This document shows, one piece after another, positions 27,654-38,231 of a stretch of 58,307 bases of DNA. Below the pieces are notes generated by a model that ran no database searches, was not told the origin of the DNA, and saw only the letters and a list, made by a program, of their open reading frames with translations. Each line of letters starts with the position of its first letter. Position 1 is the stretch's first letter. The position numbers were made by a program, and so were the translations under genes. The stretch is from Mesorhizobium sp. (GTDB lineage: Bacteria; Pseudomonadota; Alphaproteobacteria; Rhizobiales; Rhizobiaceae), in NCBI GenBank assembly GCA_004020365.1, contig SAQR01000045.1, forward strand, positions 1-58,307, read 5' to 3'.

Positions 27654-28862
27654 TCAGACCGCCTTGAACGCCAGCACCGCATTGGTGCCGCCGAACGCAA
27701 AACCGTTGCTGATCGCCGCGCGCACCTTGCGCTCGCGCGCCACATTCGGCGTGATGTCGAGATCGCAATCGGCGTCGGTTTCGCGAAAATTGGCGGTCGG
27801 CGGTACGATGCCTTCGCGGATCGCCATCACGCAGGCGATCAGCTCCAGCGCGCCCGACGCGCCGAGGCAGTGGGCATGCATCGACTTGGTCGAGGAGATC
27901 GAAAGCTTTTGGGCATGGTCGCCAAAGACGCGCTTGATCGCCGCCGTCTCGATCTGGTCGTTGGCCTTGGTGCCGGTGCCATGCGCATTGATATAGTCGA
28001 TGTCCTCCGGGTTGAGCCTGGCGTCGACGAGGCAGAACCGCATCGCCGCCTCCGGTCCTTCGACGGTCGGCGCGACGATGTCGGAGGCATCGCCGGAAAG
28101 GCCGGCGCCGGCAATTTCGGCGAGTATGGTGGCGCCGCGCGCCATGGCATGCTCAAAAGTTTCCAGCACGACCATGCCGGCGCCTTCGCCGAGCACCAGG
28201 CCCTGGCGATCGGCCGAAAACGGCCGACAGGTGTCGGGCGCCAGCACCCGCAGCGCCTCCCAGCCTTTCAGGATGCCCCAGACCAGCGGCGCATCGGTGC
28301 CGCCGGCGAGCATGACGTCGGCGCGGCCAAGCCTGATCTGGTCGACCGCCGAGGCAATGGCGTGATTGGACGAGGAGCAGGCCGAGGTGATGCCGAAGAC
28401 CGGTCCACGCAGGCCGAGATTCATGCTGACATGGCCGGACGCAGCGCCCGGCATCACTTTCGGCACGGTGAAGATGCCGGTGCGGTTCTTGCCTTCGAGC
28501 AGGATGGCGCGATAGCTCTCTTCGATCGCCTCCCAGCCGCAAACGCCGACGCCGACGATGGCGCCCATCCGGTAGGTGTTGGCCGCGTGCAAGCTTAGCC
28601 CGGCTTGTTGCGCCGCCTCCCGCGCGGCGATCGTCGCCAAAAGGCTGAAGCGATCCATCGACACGACCTGCTTGCGGTCGATGCCGTGCTCGGGAAGCGT
28701 CCTGATTTCGCAGCCGACCCTGATTTTCAGGTCATGCAGCTCCGAATTGACGATCGGGCCGATGGCCGAGCGGCCGGCGCGCATCTCGTCCCAGATCGCC
28801 GGCACATTGGTGCCGAGCCCGCATAGGCCGCCGATGCCGGTAATGACGACGCGCTTGTGCAT
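27654..28862 (-). CDS. nodE: NodE-like beta-ketoacyl-ACP synthase
   Basis: Condensing enzyme of 402 aa of the KAS II type. The catalytic triad is intact: Cys162 in SACSSSNHA, His294 in [11 protein letters not shown] and His331 in [12 protein letters not shown]. The opening [16 protein letters not shown] with [26 protein letters not shown] and [16 protein letters not shown] resemble rhizobial NodE more than FabF, and the length equals NodE. In rhizobia NodE with NodF elongates special polyunsaturated acyl chains for lipochitin signals. It starts 4 nt after the NodF-like gene. Whether this chromosomal pair makes Nod-factor lipid or another acyl product cannot be told from sequence. Confidence 0.85.
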   Translation of the reverse strand: MHKRVVITGIGGLCGLGTNVPAIWDEMRAGRSAIGPIVNSELHDLKIRVGCEIRTLPEHGIDRKQVVSMDRFSLLATIAAREAAQQAGLSLHAANTYRMGAIVGVGVCGWEAIEESYRAILLEGKNRTGIFTVPKVMPGAASGHVSMNLGLRGPVFGITSACSSSNHAIASAVDQIRLGRADVMLAGGTDAPLVWGILKGWEALRVLAPDTCRPFSADRQGLVLGEGAGMVVLETFEHAMARGATILAEIAGAGLSGDASDIVAPTVEGPEAAMRFCLVDARLNPEDIDYINAHGTGTKANDQIETAAIKRVFGDHAQKLSISSTKSMHAHCLGASGALELIACVMAIREGIVPPTANFRETDADCDLDITPNVARERKVRAAISNGFAFGGTNAVLAFKAV

Positions 28863-28866
28863 TCAG

Positions 28867-29121
28867 TCAGGCTTTTTTCGCGATCAACGCGCGAACCGCC
28901 TCGACCATGTCGCCGACGTTCTTCAGATTGCTCCAGGCATCGACCGTGTTCATCTCGATCTCGATGCCATACTGTTCCTCAAGGTCGAAGATGATCTCCG
29001 TCAGTTCCAGCGAATGGATGCCAAGCGAGGTCAGTTCGGTGCTGGTGGTGATTTCTTCGCCACCGGGCTCGGCATGAGTCTTGATCTTCGCGATGATGTC
29101 CGTTGCCAGCTGGTCAGCCAT
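28867..29121 (-). CDS. nodF: NodF-like acyl carrier protein
   Basis: Acyl carrier protein of 84 aa. Helix II with the prosthetic-group serine reads LTSLGIHSLELTE (Ser37), then FDLEEQYGIEIEMNTVDAWSNLKNVGDMVEAVRALI. The stretch IEMNT-DAWS-L-N-GD closely follows NodF. The usual Asp before the attachment Ser (DSL) is His here (HSL), an uncommon change at the synthase-contact position. ATG 29121 is chosen (AAGGA 5 nt upstream). It precedes the NodE-like gene with a 4-nt gap. No nod box is visible upstream; a sigma-70-like promoter is possible at 29244-29272. Confidence 0.85.
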   Translation of the reverse strand: MADQLATDIIAKIKTHAEPGGEEITTSTELTSLGIHSLELTEIIFDLEEQYGIEIEMNTVDAWSNLKNVGDMVEAVRALIAKKA

Positions 29122-29243
29122 TCGGTTCCTTCCCCAACCCTTGTCGTTTCCCGACGCCAATTGATCGGCGCCTGTTTTTCCCCGGCTTCAAATCGTCATC
29201 GTCGCCCTTGCCAGGCGTTGTGTGACCGTACCAAGACGGCTCC

Positions 29244-29272
29244 TCTATAGAAACCGAAACGTTGTCAAGCAA
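29244..29272 (-). promoter_or_regulatory. Possible promoter for the nodFE-like pair
   Basis: On the minus strand TTGCTT (29272-29267), 17 nt, then TATAGA (29249-29244). TTGACA is also present at 29268-29263 but is too near the -10. It lies about 125 nt before the nodF-like start. Confidence 0.35.
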
Positions 29273-29297
29273 CAAGCTATATGTCGACAAAGCCGCC

Positions 29298-29369
29298 GTG
29301 TGGTCTGGATTTGAGGTTCCTGACGAATTGATGGCACCAGCGGTTAGGAACCTCAAATCCAGACCACAC
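29298..29369. repeat. Perfect 24-bp inverted repeat (hairpin A)
   Basis: 29298-29321 and 29346-29369 are exact reverse complements (arm begins GTGTGGTCTGGATTTGAGG), with a 24-nt loop. It stands in the divergent region between the nodF-like gene and ureD. Open frames across it on both strands are by-products of the palindrome. Confidence 0.9.
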
Positions 29370-29386
29370 CAGAATCCTGTAAGTTG

Positions 29387-29464
29387 CTCATATGGCTTTG
29401 AATCCGAAATTCGTTCATTACGCTGCTCCAAAGTGATGCGAATTTCGGATTCAAACCATATGAG
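29387..29464. repeat. Near-perfect 26-bp inverted repeat (hairpin B)
   Basis: CTCATATGG (from 29387) continuing through 29413 pairs with 29439 to CCATATGAG (ending 29464); the only defect is one inserted base in the left arm. The loop is 25 nt. It follows hairpin A after 17 nt and ends 19 nt before the ureD start, so it could affect ureD transcription or translation. Confidence 0.9.
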
Positions 29465-29482
29465 TGTGGTTATCGTGGCGCT

Positions 29483-30325
29483 GTGGATATGATCGGACAC
29501 GACCTGACCTTTGTGCCGCCGGCCCAGCGCGTCGCCGGAACGGCGCGCCTTGCCTGTGACAGGAATGGCGGCCGCACGCGGCTTCGGCGGCTTTATCAGG
29601 ATGGTTCCGCCAAGATCCGCATGCCGGCCGTCCCGGCCGATCCGCTCGAAGCGGTGCTGATCAACACCGCCGGCGGGCTGACCGGCGGCGACCGCCTCGG
29701 TTGGGAGGTCGATGTCGGCGCCGGCGCCTCAGCCAGCATAACCACCCAGGCCTGCGAGAAAATCTACCGCGCCGCAGCCGATCGTGCCGAGGTGCAGGTG
29801 AAGCTGACCGTCGGTGCCGGCGGCCGCATCGCCTGGCTGCCGCAGGAAACCATCGTCTTCGATCGATCGGCCTTTGCCCGCAGGCTCGAGCTGGAGCTTG
29901 CCGCCGGTGCCGAGGCGCTGGTGCTCGAGGCGACCGTCTTCGGCCGCCTCGCCATGGGTGAACGCGCGGCGCACGGCAGCTTCCACGACCGCTGGCGGGT
30001 CAGTCAGGACGGAGCCCTCGTTCATGCCGAGGATTTCCGCATCGGGCCGGACATTGCGGCGATTCTGGGCCGTTCGGCCGTGGCCGGCGGCGCCATTGCC
30101 ATGGCGACGGTGCTGATGATCTCGCCGCGGGTCGAGGCTTTGCTCGATCCGGCCCGGGAGATCATCGGCGGCCAGGGCGACGCCAGCGTCTGGAGCGTGA
30201 AGAAATCTGGCAAGCTTCTTGCGAGGCTGTTTGCCGAGGACGGCTACCAGCTCCGCAAGCGGCTGGTTCCGCTCGTCGAATTGCTCAACGGACGGGCGGG
30301 TCTGCCCAAATTATGGTCACTCTGA
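29483..30325 (+). CDS. ureD: Urease accessory protein UreD (UreH)
   Basis: Protein of 280 aa, the scaffold on which apo-urease, UreF and UreG assemble for nickel delivery. Family segments include [25 protein letters not shown] (about 57-81), [11 protein letters not shown] (about 86-96), [12 protein letters not shown] (about 117-128) and the C-terminal [15 protein letters not shown]. The start is GTG 29483 or ATG 29489; neither has a strong ribosome site. It leads the urease cluster in the usual rhizobial order D-A-B-C-E-F-G. Confidence 0.93.
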   Translation: MDMIGHDLTFVPPAQRVAGTARLACDRNGGRTRLRRLYQDGSAKIRMPAVPADPLEAVLINTAGGLTGGDRLGWEVDVGAGASASITTQACEKIYRAAADRAEVQVKLTVGAGGRIAWLPQETIVFDRSAFARRLELELAAGAEALVLEATVFGRLAMGERAAHGSFHDRWRVSQDGALVHAEDFRIGPDIAAILGRSAVAGGAIAMATVLMISPRVEALLDPAREIIGGQGDASVWSVKKSGKLLARLFAEDGYQLRKRLVPLVELLNGRAGLPKLWSL

Positions 30326-30353
30326 TTCCGATTATATCATTCCTGGGATACGC

Positions 30354-30656
30354 ATGAACCTGACGCCAAGGGAAAAGGACAAGCTGCTCATCGCGATGGC
30401 GGCGATTGTGGCGCGCAAGCGGCTCGAACGCGGCGTCAAGCTCAATCACCCGGAGGCGATCGCGCTGATCACCGATTTTGTCGTCGAGGGCGCCCGCGAC
30501 GGCCGCCAGGTCGCCGAGCTGATGGAGGCCGGAGCCCACGTCGTCACCCGCGCGCAGGTGATGGAGGGCATCGCCGAGATGATCCACGACGTCCAGGTCG
30601 AGGCGACGTTTCCCGACGGCACCAAGCTGGTGACCGTGCACGAGCCGATAAGGTGA
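30354..30656 (+). CDS. ureA: Urease gamma subunit
   Basis: Protein of 100 aa, the standard UreA length, starting [20 protein letters not shown] with [22 protein letters not shown] and [16 protein letters not shown]. It forms the (ABC)3 urease with UreB and UreC in the cytoplasm, splitting urea into ammonia and carbamate. ATG 30354 fits the family start; an in-frame ATG at 30219 lies inside ureD. It is 28 nt from ureD. Confidence 0.97.
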   Translation: MNLTPREKDKLLIAMAAIVARKRLERGVKLNHPEAIALITDFVVEGARDGRQVAELMEAGAHVVTRAQVMEGIAEMIHDVQVEATFPDGTKLVTVHEPIR

Positions 30657-30674
30657 GGGCCGATAGGAGAAAAA

Positions 30675-30932
30675 ATGCTTGAGCTGCGCCCCAACTGCGA
30701 ATGCTGCGACAAGGACCTGCCGCCTGAGGCGACGGATGCGCTGATCTGCACCTTCGAGTGTACCTTCTGCGCCGACTGCGCGGTAAATGTGCTGGGCGGC
30801 GTCTGCCCGAATTGCGGCGGTAATTTTTCAGCGCGCCCGATCCGGCCGGCAGCGATGCTGAACAAATATCCCGCCTCGACAAAGCGCGTCCTCAAGGCCG
30901 AAGGCTGCGGCCCGGCCCGCAAGGCCGCGTGA
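30675..30932 (+). CDS. DUF1272 zinc-ribbon-like protein within the urease operon
   Basis: Cysteine-rich protein of 85 aa: [10 protein letters not shown], then [11 protein letters not shown] and CPNCGG, eight or more cysteines in CxxC-type pairs that probably bind zinc (or nickel). This is the DUF1272 family, often found in rhizobial urease clusters between ureA and ureB. The role is unknown; metal handling is suggested by location only. It follows ureA after 18 nt. Confidence 0.85.
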   Translation: MLELRPNCECCDKDLPPEATDALICTFECTFCADCAVNVLGGVCPNCGGNFSARPIRPAAMLNKYPASTKRVLKAEGCGPARKAA

Positions 30933-30963
30933 CGGCACGATCCTGACAGCGAAAGGCATATCG

Positions 30964-31275
30964 ATGGCGATGATCCCGGGCGAAATCATCACGGCAGGCG
31001 GCGAGATCGAGCTCAACAAGGGCCAGCCGACCGTCACCATGAAAGTGGCCAACAGCGGCGACCGGCCGATCCAGGTCGGCAGCCACTATCATTTCTTCGA
31101 GACCAATGAGGGGCTGAAGTTCGATCGCGACAAGGCGCGCGGCATGCGCCTCGACATTGCCGCCGGCACGGCGATGCGCTTCGAGCCCGGCCAGGAGCGC
31201 GACGTCACCTTGGTGCCGCTCGGCGGCAAACGCGAGGTCTACGGGTTCCAGCAAAAAATCATGGGCGCGTTGTGA
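30964..31275 (+). CDS. ureB: Urease beta subunit
   Basis: Protein of 103 aa opening MIPGEI with [23 protein letters not shown] and [17 protein letters not shown], the UreB hallmark segments. It is a separate protein, not fused to UreA as in Helicobacter. The stop codon TGA (31273-31275) lies inside the first unit of a 21-bp tandem repeat, so the last residues belong to a duplicated sequence. Two reverse-strand genes separate it from ureC. Confidence 0.97.
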   Translation: MAMIPGEIITAGGEIELNKGQPTVTMKVANSGDRPIQVGSHYHFFETNEGLKFDRDKARGMRLDIAAGTAMRFEPGQERDVTLVPLGGKREVYGFQQKIMGAL

Positions 31276-31343
31276 GATCCCATGGGCGCGTTATGCGATC
31301 CCCTGGTCGCGTTGTGCGATCCCCTGGTCGCGTTGTGCGATCC
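31267..31343. repeat. 21-bp tandem repeat over the end of ureB, 3.7 copies
   Basis: Units at 31267-31287, 31288-31308, 31309-31329 and a partial 31330-31343 share GCGTTGTGCGATCCCCTGG; units 1 and 2 carry small changes. The period is seven codons and in phase with ureB. Unit 1 has TGA (the ureB stop) where later units have TGC. Confidence 0.88.
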
Positions 31344-31364
31344 AGAGCGTCCAGCGGTTTCGGC

Positions 31365-31859
31365 TCAGCTGGGCGGCTTGGCTGCCGCGTAGATGACGAC
31401 CTTGCCAGGATCGTCGAATTCGACGGCGAGAACGTCTTCGGTCTGCACGCGTCGAGAGTCGATGGCGTTGAACAGCAATGCGTTCGCCTCGATCTCGTCG
31501 CGCAGTTCCGCAATGTCCTCCTGATGCTGCTCGACCTTGCTTTCGATCGCCGGCGGCAGCCCGCCTTCGGTGCGCGCGGCGTCGGTAAGGAACACGATGT
31601 CGACCTTGTCGACCTTGGATGTCTTGCGCACCGTGCCGATGTTTTCACGCGTCCGCTCGATCGCCGTGGTGACCTTGCCGGCTTCCACAGCGGTGTTGGT
31701 CTCTTCCTGGCCAACCTCGGAGCCGATGATCTTGTTCTGGGTCTCAGGGCCTTCAAGACCCTGCGCATTCAGCGCCGCCTGGGGAGCGCTCGCCGCAAGA
31801 AACGCAGTTGCGGCAATCATATGCAGCCATCTCGTGTCGGGGAAGGTGGTGATCGCCAT
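31365..31859 (-). CDS. Secreted hypothetical protein within the urease cluster
   Basis: Protein of 164 aa with a signal peptide (hydrophobic MIAATAFLAASAPQAALNA, cleavage near residue 32). The mature part is charged and helical with a likely coiled coil (SKVEQHQEDIAELRDEIEAN). VDIVFLTDAARTEGGLPPAI and VLAVEFDDPGKVVIYAA look conserved. I know no function. It is transcribed against the urease genes and may share a promoter with the next secreted gene, 126 nt upstream of it (31986-32369). Confidence 0.7.
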   Translation of the reverse strand: MAITTFPDTRWLHMIAATAFLAASAPQAALNAQGLEGPETQNKIIGSEVGQEETNTAVEAGKVTTAIERTRENIGTVRKTSKVDKVDIVFLTDAARTEGGLPPAIESKVEQHQEDIAELRDEIEANALLFNAIDSRRVQTEDVLAVEFDDPGKVVIYAAAKPPS

Positions 31860-31985
31860 CGCTCGCTCTCAGAGCCTCTTTCGAGACTCGGTTCTAGGCC
31901 AAAAAGTCGAAACGTATTCCGCCCTGCGAAGGTTCCCTCCCCGATGCGGCAGGCCGGCCTCGTGCCGGCCCGCCACAGCGCGTCG

Positions 31986-32369
31986 TCAGCTCGCCTTCTT
32001 GGTGATCAAGGTCAGCGAGCCGTTGGCGTCCATGCTGGCGGCGATCACTTGCGCCGAGGTCAGTCCCTTGGCTTCGAGCGCGGATTTGACCTGGGGCGTC
32101 GCGTCGATCGAGCTGCGCAATTTCTGCAGGCCGTCCTCGCCGCGCTTGGCGATCACTTCGTTGACCTTGGTCTGCGTTTCCTTGGGCAGTTCCTCGATGT
32201 CGACGACGTTGACGGTCTGAATCGCCGGCGCTTGCGGCTGAGCGCCGGGCGCTGCGGGAGCGGGCGAAGCCGGCGGCTCGGCAGGCTGCGGCGCAGGCTG
32301 TTGCTGGGCGCTGGCAGCGGTCGCGAGCAGGAGGGTGGCGGCGGCTGCGAGAGATATCGTTTTGCGCAT
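31986..32369 (-). CDS. Secreted Pro/Ala-rich hypothetical protein
   Basis: Protein of 127 aa with a clear Sec signal peptide (MRKTISLAAAATLLLATAASA-QQ), a proline/alanine/glutamine linker (about 22-50), and a small C-terminal domain (IEELPKETQTKVNEVIAKRG to ITKKAS). Periplasmic or cell-surface location is likely. Function unknown. It is divergent from ureC (191 nt), so the ureC promoter must lie in 32370-32560. Confidence 0.75.
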   Translation of the reverse strand: MRKTISLAAAATLLLATAASAQQQPAPQPAEPPASPAPAAPGAQPQAPAIQTVNVVDIEELPKETQTKVNEVIAKRGEDGLQKLRSSIDATPQVKSALEAKGLTSAQVIAASMDANGSLTLITKKAS

Positions 32370-32560
32370 AAAACTTCCTTTCCATCGATTGGCAAACGGT
32401 CGTTTTGGGGTGACCCTGCCACCTCAAACGTTAAATGGGATCGGAAGGTGTCGCCCAGCGGGTCATTGCGTGACCATAGGATGGCGACAATGTGGGGCCG
32501 GGCTTCGACCGGCTGTGTCTTGGGCCCGTATTTGGCGCCGCATTTCGGGAGCAATTGCTG

Positions 32561-34273
<1,713 letters not shown>

Positions 34274-34318
34274 TGCCGGATCTGAGCCGCGATTGGCGAA
34301 GGCGGTGGTGACGGCCGA

Positions 34319-34368
34319 TCTCCCCCCTTGTGGGGGAGATGTCCGGCAGGACAGAGGGGGCGCCGTAG
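34319..34368. repeat. Dispersed palindromic repeat, copy 2
   Basis: Same element as at the window start: TCTCCCCCC-TTGT-GGGGGAG, ATGTCCGGCAGGACA, G-run, GGCGCC. It sits 46 nt after the ureC stop. Nearby GTAGAGCGCTAC (34369-34380) is a further short palindrome. Confidence 0.88.
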
Positions 34369-34438
34369 AGCGCTACAGATCAGCATTTTCTCACGTGCCG
34401 TTTTGCGATTGTCTCGAAATTGCGGCATGATGGGCCTC

Positions 34439-34927
34439 ATGAACAGGATTGATCGTCTCAGGGCCCTCACTCCCTACGAAGCGGACTACGTCCAGTGGTG
34501 CGCCGAGCAAGGCGCGTTGTTGCGCGAAGCTCGTTTCTCCGACCTCGATCGCGAAAATCTTGCCGAGGAGATCGAGAGTTTGGGGAGACGTGACAAACGA
34601 GAGATTCGCAGTCGGATGGAGGTGCTGCTTGCACATCTCCTGAAATGGGAATTCCAACCCGGCCATCGGAGTCATAGTTGGCAGTCGTCAATTTCCGAAC
34701 AGCGCATCTGGATCGGAAGCATCATCAAGGACAGCCCGAGTCTTCGCCGATATCCGGCCCAGATTTTCGGCGAGGCGTATAAAAACGCTTTGCTTGTCGC
34801 GGTCAGGGAAACGGGTCTCAGGAAATCACAGTTCCCAGGCGAACCTCCGTTCACATCCAAGCAGGCGCTCGATCAACGATTTTGGCCGGGCAACCCACTT
34901 TCGATCGGCGATTTCCTGCGGGATTAG
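34439..34927 (+). CDS. DUF29 family protein
   Basis: Protein of about 162 aa: YEADYVQWCAEQGALLREAR, LDRENLAEEIESLGRRDKRE, RMEVLLAHLLKWEFQPGHRS and SWQSSISEQRIWI are the conserved DUF29 segments. DUF29 proteins are small helical proteins of unknown function, common in cyanobacteria and alphaproteobacteria and frequent in mobile or variable regions. Start is uncertain between 34427 and 34439. It lies between ureC and ureE, 91 nt before ureE. Confidence 0.85.
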   Translation: MNRIDRLRALTPYEADYVQWCAEQGALLREARFSDLDRENLAEEIESLGRRDKREIRSRMEVLLAHLLKWEFQPGHRSHSWQSSISEQRIWIGSIIKDSPSLRRYPAQIFGEAYKNALLVAVRETGLRKSQFPGEPPFTSKQALDQRFWPGNPLSIGDFLRD

Positions 34928-35018
34928 CCAGCGTCTGCGGCTCTTCGACACGATCGTTTGAGCACCATTGGGGCGGCGGACGCGATAGGCTACGCTTGTT
35001 GAGAAAGGCAGTTTTTAC

Positions 35019-35588
35019 ATGAAGCTCGACATCCGCACCGATTTCACCAAATTCCCGCGTGCCGTCTCGGTCCTCAGCGCCGGCGAAGCAGGAGCGGTCA
35101 CCCCGTATGATCGTGCGGTGCTGGCCCATGACGAGCGGCATCTGCGCCGCCGCGCCATCGAAACGGCCCGTAGCGATAAAGTTCTGGTCGATCTGCCCGA
35201 ACCGGTGGCCCTGAACGATGGCGACCGGCTGGTGCTGGAGGATGGCCGCCACATCGAGATCATTGCGGCTGAAGAGCCGCTCTACGATATCCGTGCCGAG
35301 AGCGCCGTGCACCTGGCCGAGCTTGCCTGGCACATCGGCAACCGCCATCTTGCGGCCGCTATCGAGGCTAACCGCATCCTCATCCTGCGCGACCATGTCA
35401 TCAAGGCGATGCTGGAAGGGCTGGGCGCGACGGTGAGCGACGTTTCCGAGCCGTTCAAGCCGCTGCGCGGCGCCTATTCCGGGCACAGTCACGGTCATGC
35501 CCATGCCGAGGCGCATGCGCACAGCGAGTCGCATTCCCATGCCCACAGCGAATCGCATTCCCACAGCCATTCGCACGACCATGACTGA
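35019..35588 (+). CDS. ureE: Urease accessory protein UreE, nickel metallochaperone
   Basis: Protein of 189 aa. An N-terminal peptide-binding domain and a C-terminal metal-binding domain ([34 protein letters not shown], about 104-137) are followed by a tail with 14 histidines in SHSHAH-like runs (about 154-189). The tail stores or buffers nickel in relatives; many UreE lack it. It hands nickel to UreG. It overlaps ureF by 8 nt. Confidence 0.96.
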   Translation: MKLDIRTDFTKFPRAVSVLSAGEAGAVTPYDRAVLAHDERHLRRRAIETARSDKVLVDLPEPVALNDGDRLVLEDGRHIEIIAAEEPLYDIRAESAVHLAELAWHIGNRHLAAAIEANRILILRDHVIKAMLEGLGATVSDVSEPFKPLRGAYSGHSHGHAHAEAHAHSESHSHAHSESHSHSHSHDHD

Positions 35589-36252
35589 CCAGCCTTCCAA
35601 CGTCGCTTTGTTGCGGCTGATGGCGTGGTTTTCGCCTGCCTTCCCGGTTGGCGGTTTTTCCTACAGCCATGGTCTCGAACAAGCCGTGCAGGCCGGGCTG
35701 GTCGCCGACAGCAAAGACCTCGCCGCATGGCTGGAGACGCTGGTCGCGATCGGCTCGGGCTGGAACGATGCCGTGCTGTTTGCCGAAAGCTGGCGGCGCG
35801 CCCGCCAAGCCGGTGATCTCGCCGAAATCGCCGCACTCGCCGAGGCCCTGGCCGGCTCGCGCGAGCGACATGCCGAGACCATGCTGCAGGGCGCCGCCTT
35901 TCTGAAGGCGGCATCAGCCTGGCCGTGCCAGGTGCTCGACCGTCTGCCGGCCGAGTGCCCCTATTGCGTCGCCGTCGGCGCAACTTTCGGTGGCAACGCC
36001 ATTGCCCTGCAGGATGCGCTGTCGGCCTTCCTGCAGGCCTTCTTCTCCAACCTCGTCCAGGCCGCGATCCGGCTTGGCGTCGTCGGCCAGACCGGCGCCA
36101 CCGCGCTGCTCGCCGGCTTCGAACCGCTGGCGCTCGGCGTCGCCGCCCGTGCTGCCGGCTCGACGCTGGACGATCTCGGCGGCTGCGCCGTCGTCTCGGA
36201 TGTCATGGCGATGAAGCACGAAACGCAATATTCGCGGCTGTTCCGCTCATGA
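35581..36252 (+). CDS. ureF: Urease accessory protein UreF
   Basis: All-helical protein of 223 aa: [27 protein letters not shown] (about 9-35) is the classic UreF opening. It bridges UreD and UreG in the maturation complex and gates GTP hydrolysis. ATG 35581 overlaps the ureE stop; an in-frame ATG at 35497 lies inside ureE's histidine tail in another phase. The end overlaps the DUF3995 gene in ATGA. Confidence 0.96.
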   Translation: MTDQPSNVALLRLMAWFSPAFPVGGFSYSHGLEQAVQAGLVADSKDLAAWLETLVAIGSGWNDAVLFAESWRRARQAGDLAEIAALAEALAGSRERHAETMLQGAAFLKAASAWPCQVLDRLPAECPYCVAVGATFGGNAIALQDALSAFLQAFFSNLVQAAIRLGVVGQTGATALLAGFEPLALGVAARAAGSTLDDLGGCAVVSDVMAMKHETQYSRLFRS

Positions 36253-36685
36253 TCGTCCTCGCGTTCGCGCTCTCGTTCGTCCTGCTTTTGATCACCACGC
36301 TGCATGTCTATTGGGGCATTGGCGGCATCTGGCCGGGCAGGGACGCTGCCTCCTGCGCCCGCGCGGTGGTTGGCTTCCGCGGCGTCGACGAAATGCCGGC
36401 ACCCTTCGCCAGCTTCGCCGTCGCCGCCTGCCTCGGCCTGGCGACGCTGTGGCCGATGGCGCTCGAAGGCGTCTTTGCGACGCCCTTTCCCAAGGCCGGG
36501 CTCGCCGCCACAGCGCTGCTTATCGCGCTGGTCTTCCTGGGGCGCGGCATTGCCGGCTTCACGCCCTGGTGGCGCCGGCTGGCGCCCGAACAGCCTTTCG
36601 CGCGGCTCGATGTCAGCTATTATTCGCCGCTCTGCCTGGTTGTCGGGCTCGGCTTTGCAGTGCTAGCCATTACGGAGTTCCCTGG

Positions 36686-36689
<4 letters not shown>
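36249..36689 (+). CDS. DUF3995-like membrane protein between ureF and ureG
   Basis: Membrane protein of 146 aa with about four spans: an opening [26 protein letters not shown], then middle helices and a final [29 protein letters not shown] fits the DUF3995 pattern. It overlaps ureF (ATGA) and ureG (ATGA), so it is translated within the urease operon. Location suggests nickel or urea handling or simply a passenger; no residues prove a transport function. Confidence 0.82.
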
Positions 36690-37327
<638 letters not shown>

Positions 37328-37412
37328 GCCAAAGCCCTCGCCTGCACCAAACGAAACCGGTTGCGCGCCTCTGCGGGGCGCGGCATCCTTGCTTCTTTCA
37401 CGGAGGTTTTCG

Positions 37413-38180
37413 ATGAGCATCGCCCGCCTGCAGAAGGAAATGCTGACCAACCTGCCTTTCTACGAGGAGCGCGTCGACCTGGCTTGCGCCTTCCGCTGGA
37501 CGGCGCGGCTCAACATGCATGAAGCGGTGGCCAATCATTTCTCGCTGGCCGTCAACGATGACGGCTCGCAATTCCTGATGAATCCCAACCAGGTGCATTT
37601 CTCACGCATCAAGGCGAGCGACCTGCTGCTGATCGACGCCAACGATCCCGATACGCTCTCCGGCCCGAATGCGCCCGACCCGACGGCATGGGGGCTGCAT
37701 GGCGCCATCCATCGCAATGTGCGTCATGCGCGCTGCGTCATGCACGTCCACTCGGTCCACGCCACGGTGCTCGCTTCGCTCGCCGACTCGACGCTGCCGC
37801 CGATCGACCAGAACGCGGCGATCTTCTTCAACCGCCACGTCGTCGACGGCGATTATGGCGGGCTCGCCTTCGAGGAAGAGGGCGAACGCTGCTCGCAACT
37901 GCTCACCGATCCGAAGGTCAAGGTGATGGTCATGGGCAACCATGGCGTGCTGGTCATCGGCGATACCGTCGCCGACACCTTCAACCGCATGTTCTATTTC
38001 GAACGCGCCGCCGAGACCTACATCAAGGCGCTGTGGACCGGCCGTCCGCTGCGGGTCCTGTCGGATGAAATCGCCGAGAAGGCAGCAGCGGAGCAGGAAG
38101 ATTATCCCGGCCAAGCCGAGCGGCACCTGTCCGAATTGAAGGCGATCCTCGACGAGCAGGAGCCGGTTTACCGGAACTGA
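37413..38180 (+). CDS. Class II aldolase/adducin family protein
   Basis: Protein of 255 aa. The zinc-binding HVHS (His111, His113) lies in CVMHVHSVHATVLAS, and a later histidine in VMGNHGVLVIG completes the site seen in fuculose/ribulose phosphate aldolases and epimerases. Start 37413 has GGAGG 6 nt upstream. The opening region (VDLACAFRWTARLNMHEAVANHFS) is typical of putative members acting on unknown hydroxy acids or sugars. It is between the urease and polyol genes and ends in a strong terminator. Confidence 0.87.
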   Translation: MSIARLQKEMLTNLPFYEERVDLACAFRWTARLNMHEAVANHFSLAVNDDGSQFLMNPNQVHFSRIKASDLLLIDANDPDTLSGPNAPDPTAWGLHGAIHRNVRHARCVMHVHSVHATVLASLADSTLPPIDQNAAIFFNRHVVDGDYGGLAFEEEGERCSQLLTDPKVKVMVMGNHGVLVIGDTVADTFNRMFYFERAAETYIKALWTGRPLRVLSDEIAEKAAAEQEDYPGQAERHLSELKAILDEQEPVYRN

Positions 38181-38184
38181 GAGC

Positions 38185-38225
38185 CCTTCTCCCCGTATAG
38201 TGACAGTATAGTGACGGGGAGAAGG
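38185..38225. terminator. Bidirectional hairpin terminator
   Basis: CCTTCTCCCCGT (38185-38196) and ACGGGGAGAAGG (38214-38225) are exact complements between converging genes. The loop contains ATAGTGAC twice, 3 nt apart. Confidence 0.82.
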
Positions 38226-38231
38226 ACGCTC

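Noticed and set aside
26890-28598. Two forward frames (368 and 316 codons) opposite GST and NodE-like genes
   Set aside because: Shadows; the reverse genes have complete catalytic motifs.
29122-29482. A nod box before the nodF-like gene
   Set aside because: I looked for the ATC-N9-GAT pattern of NodD sites on both strands and saw no convincing match.
29114-29500. Frames on both strands across the twin hairpins (76 and 128 codons)
   Set aside because: Long palindromes keep both strands open. No ribosome site and no family.
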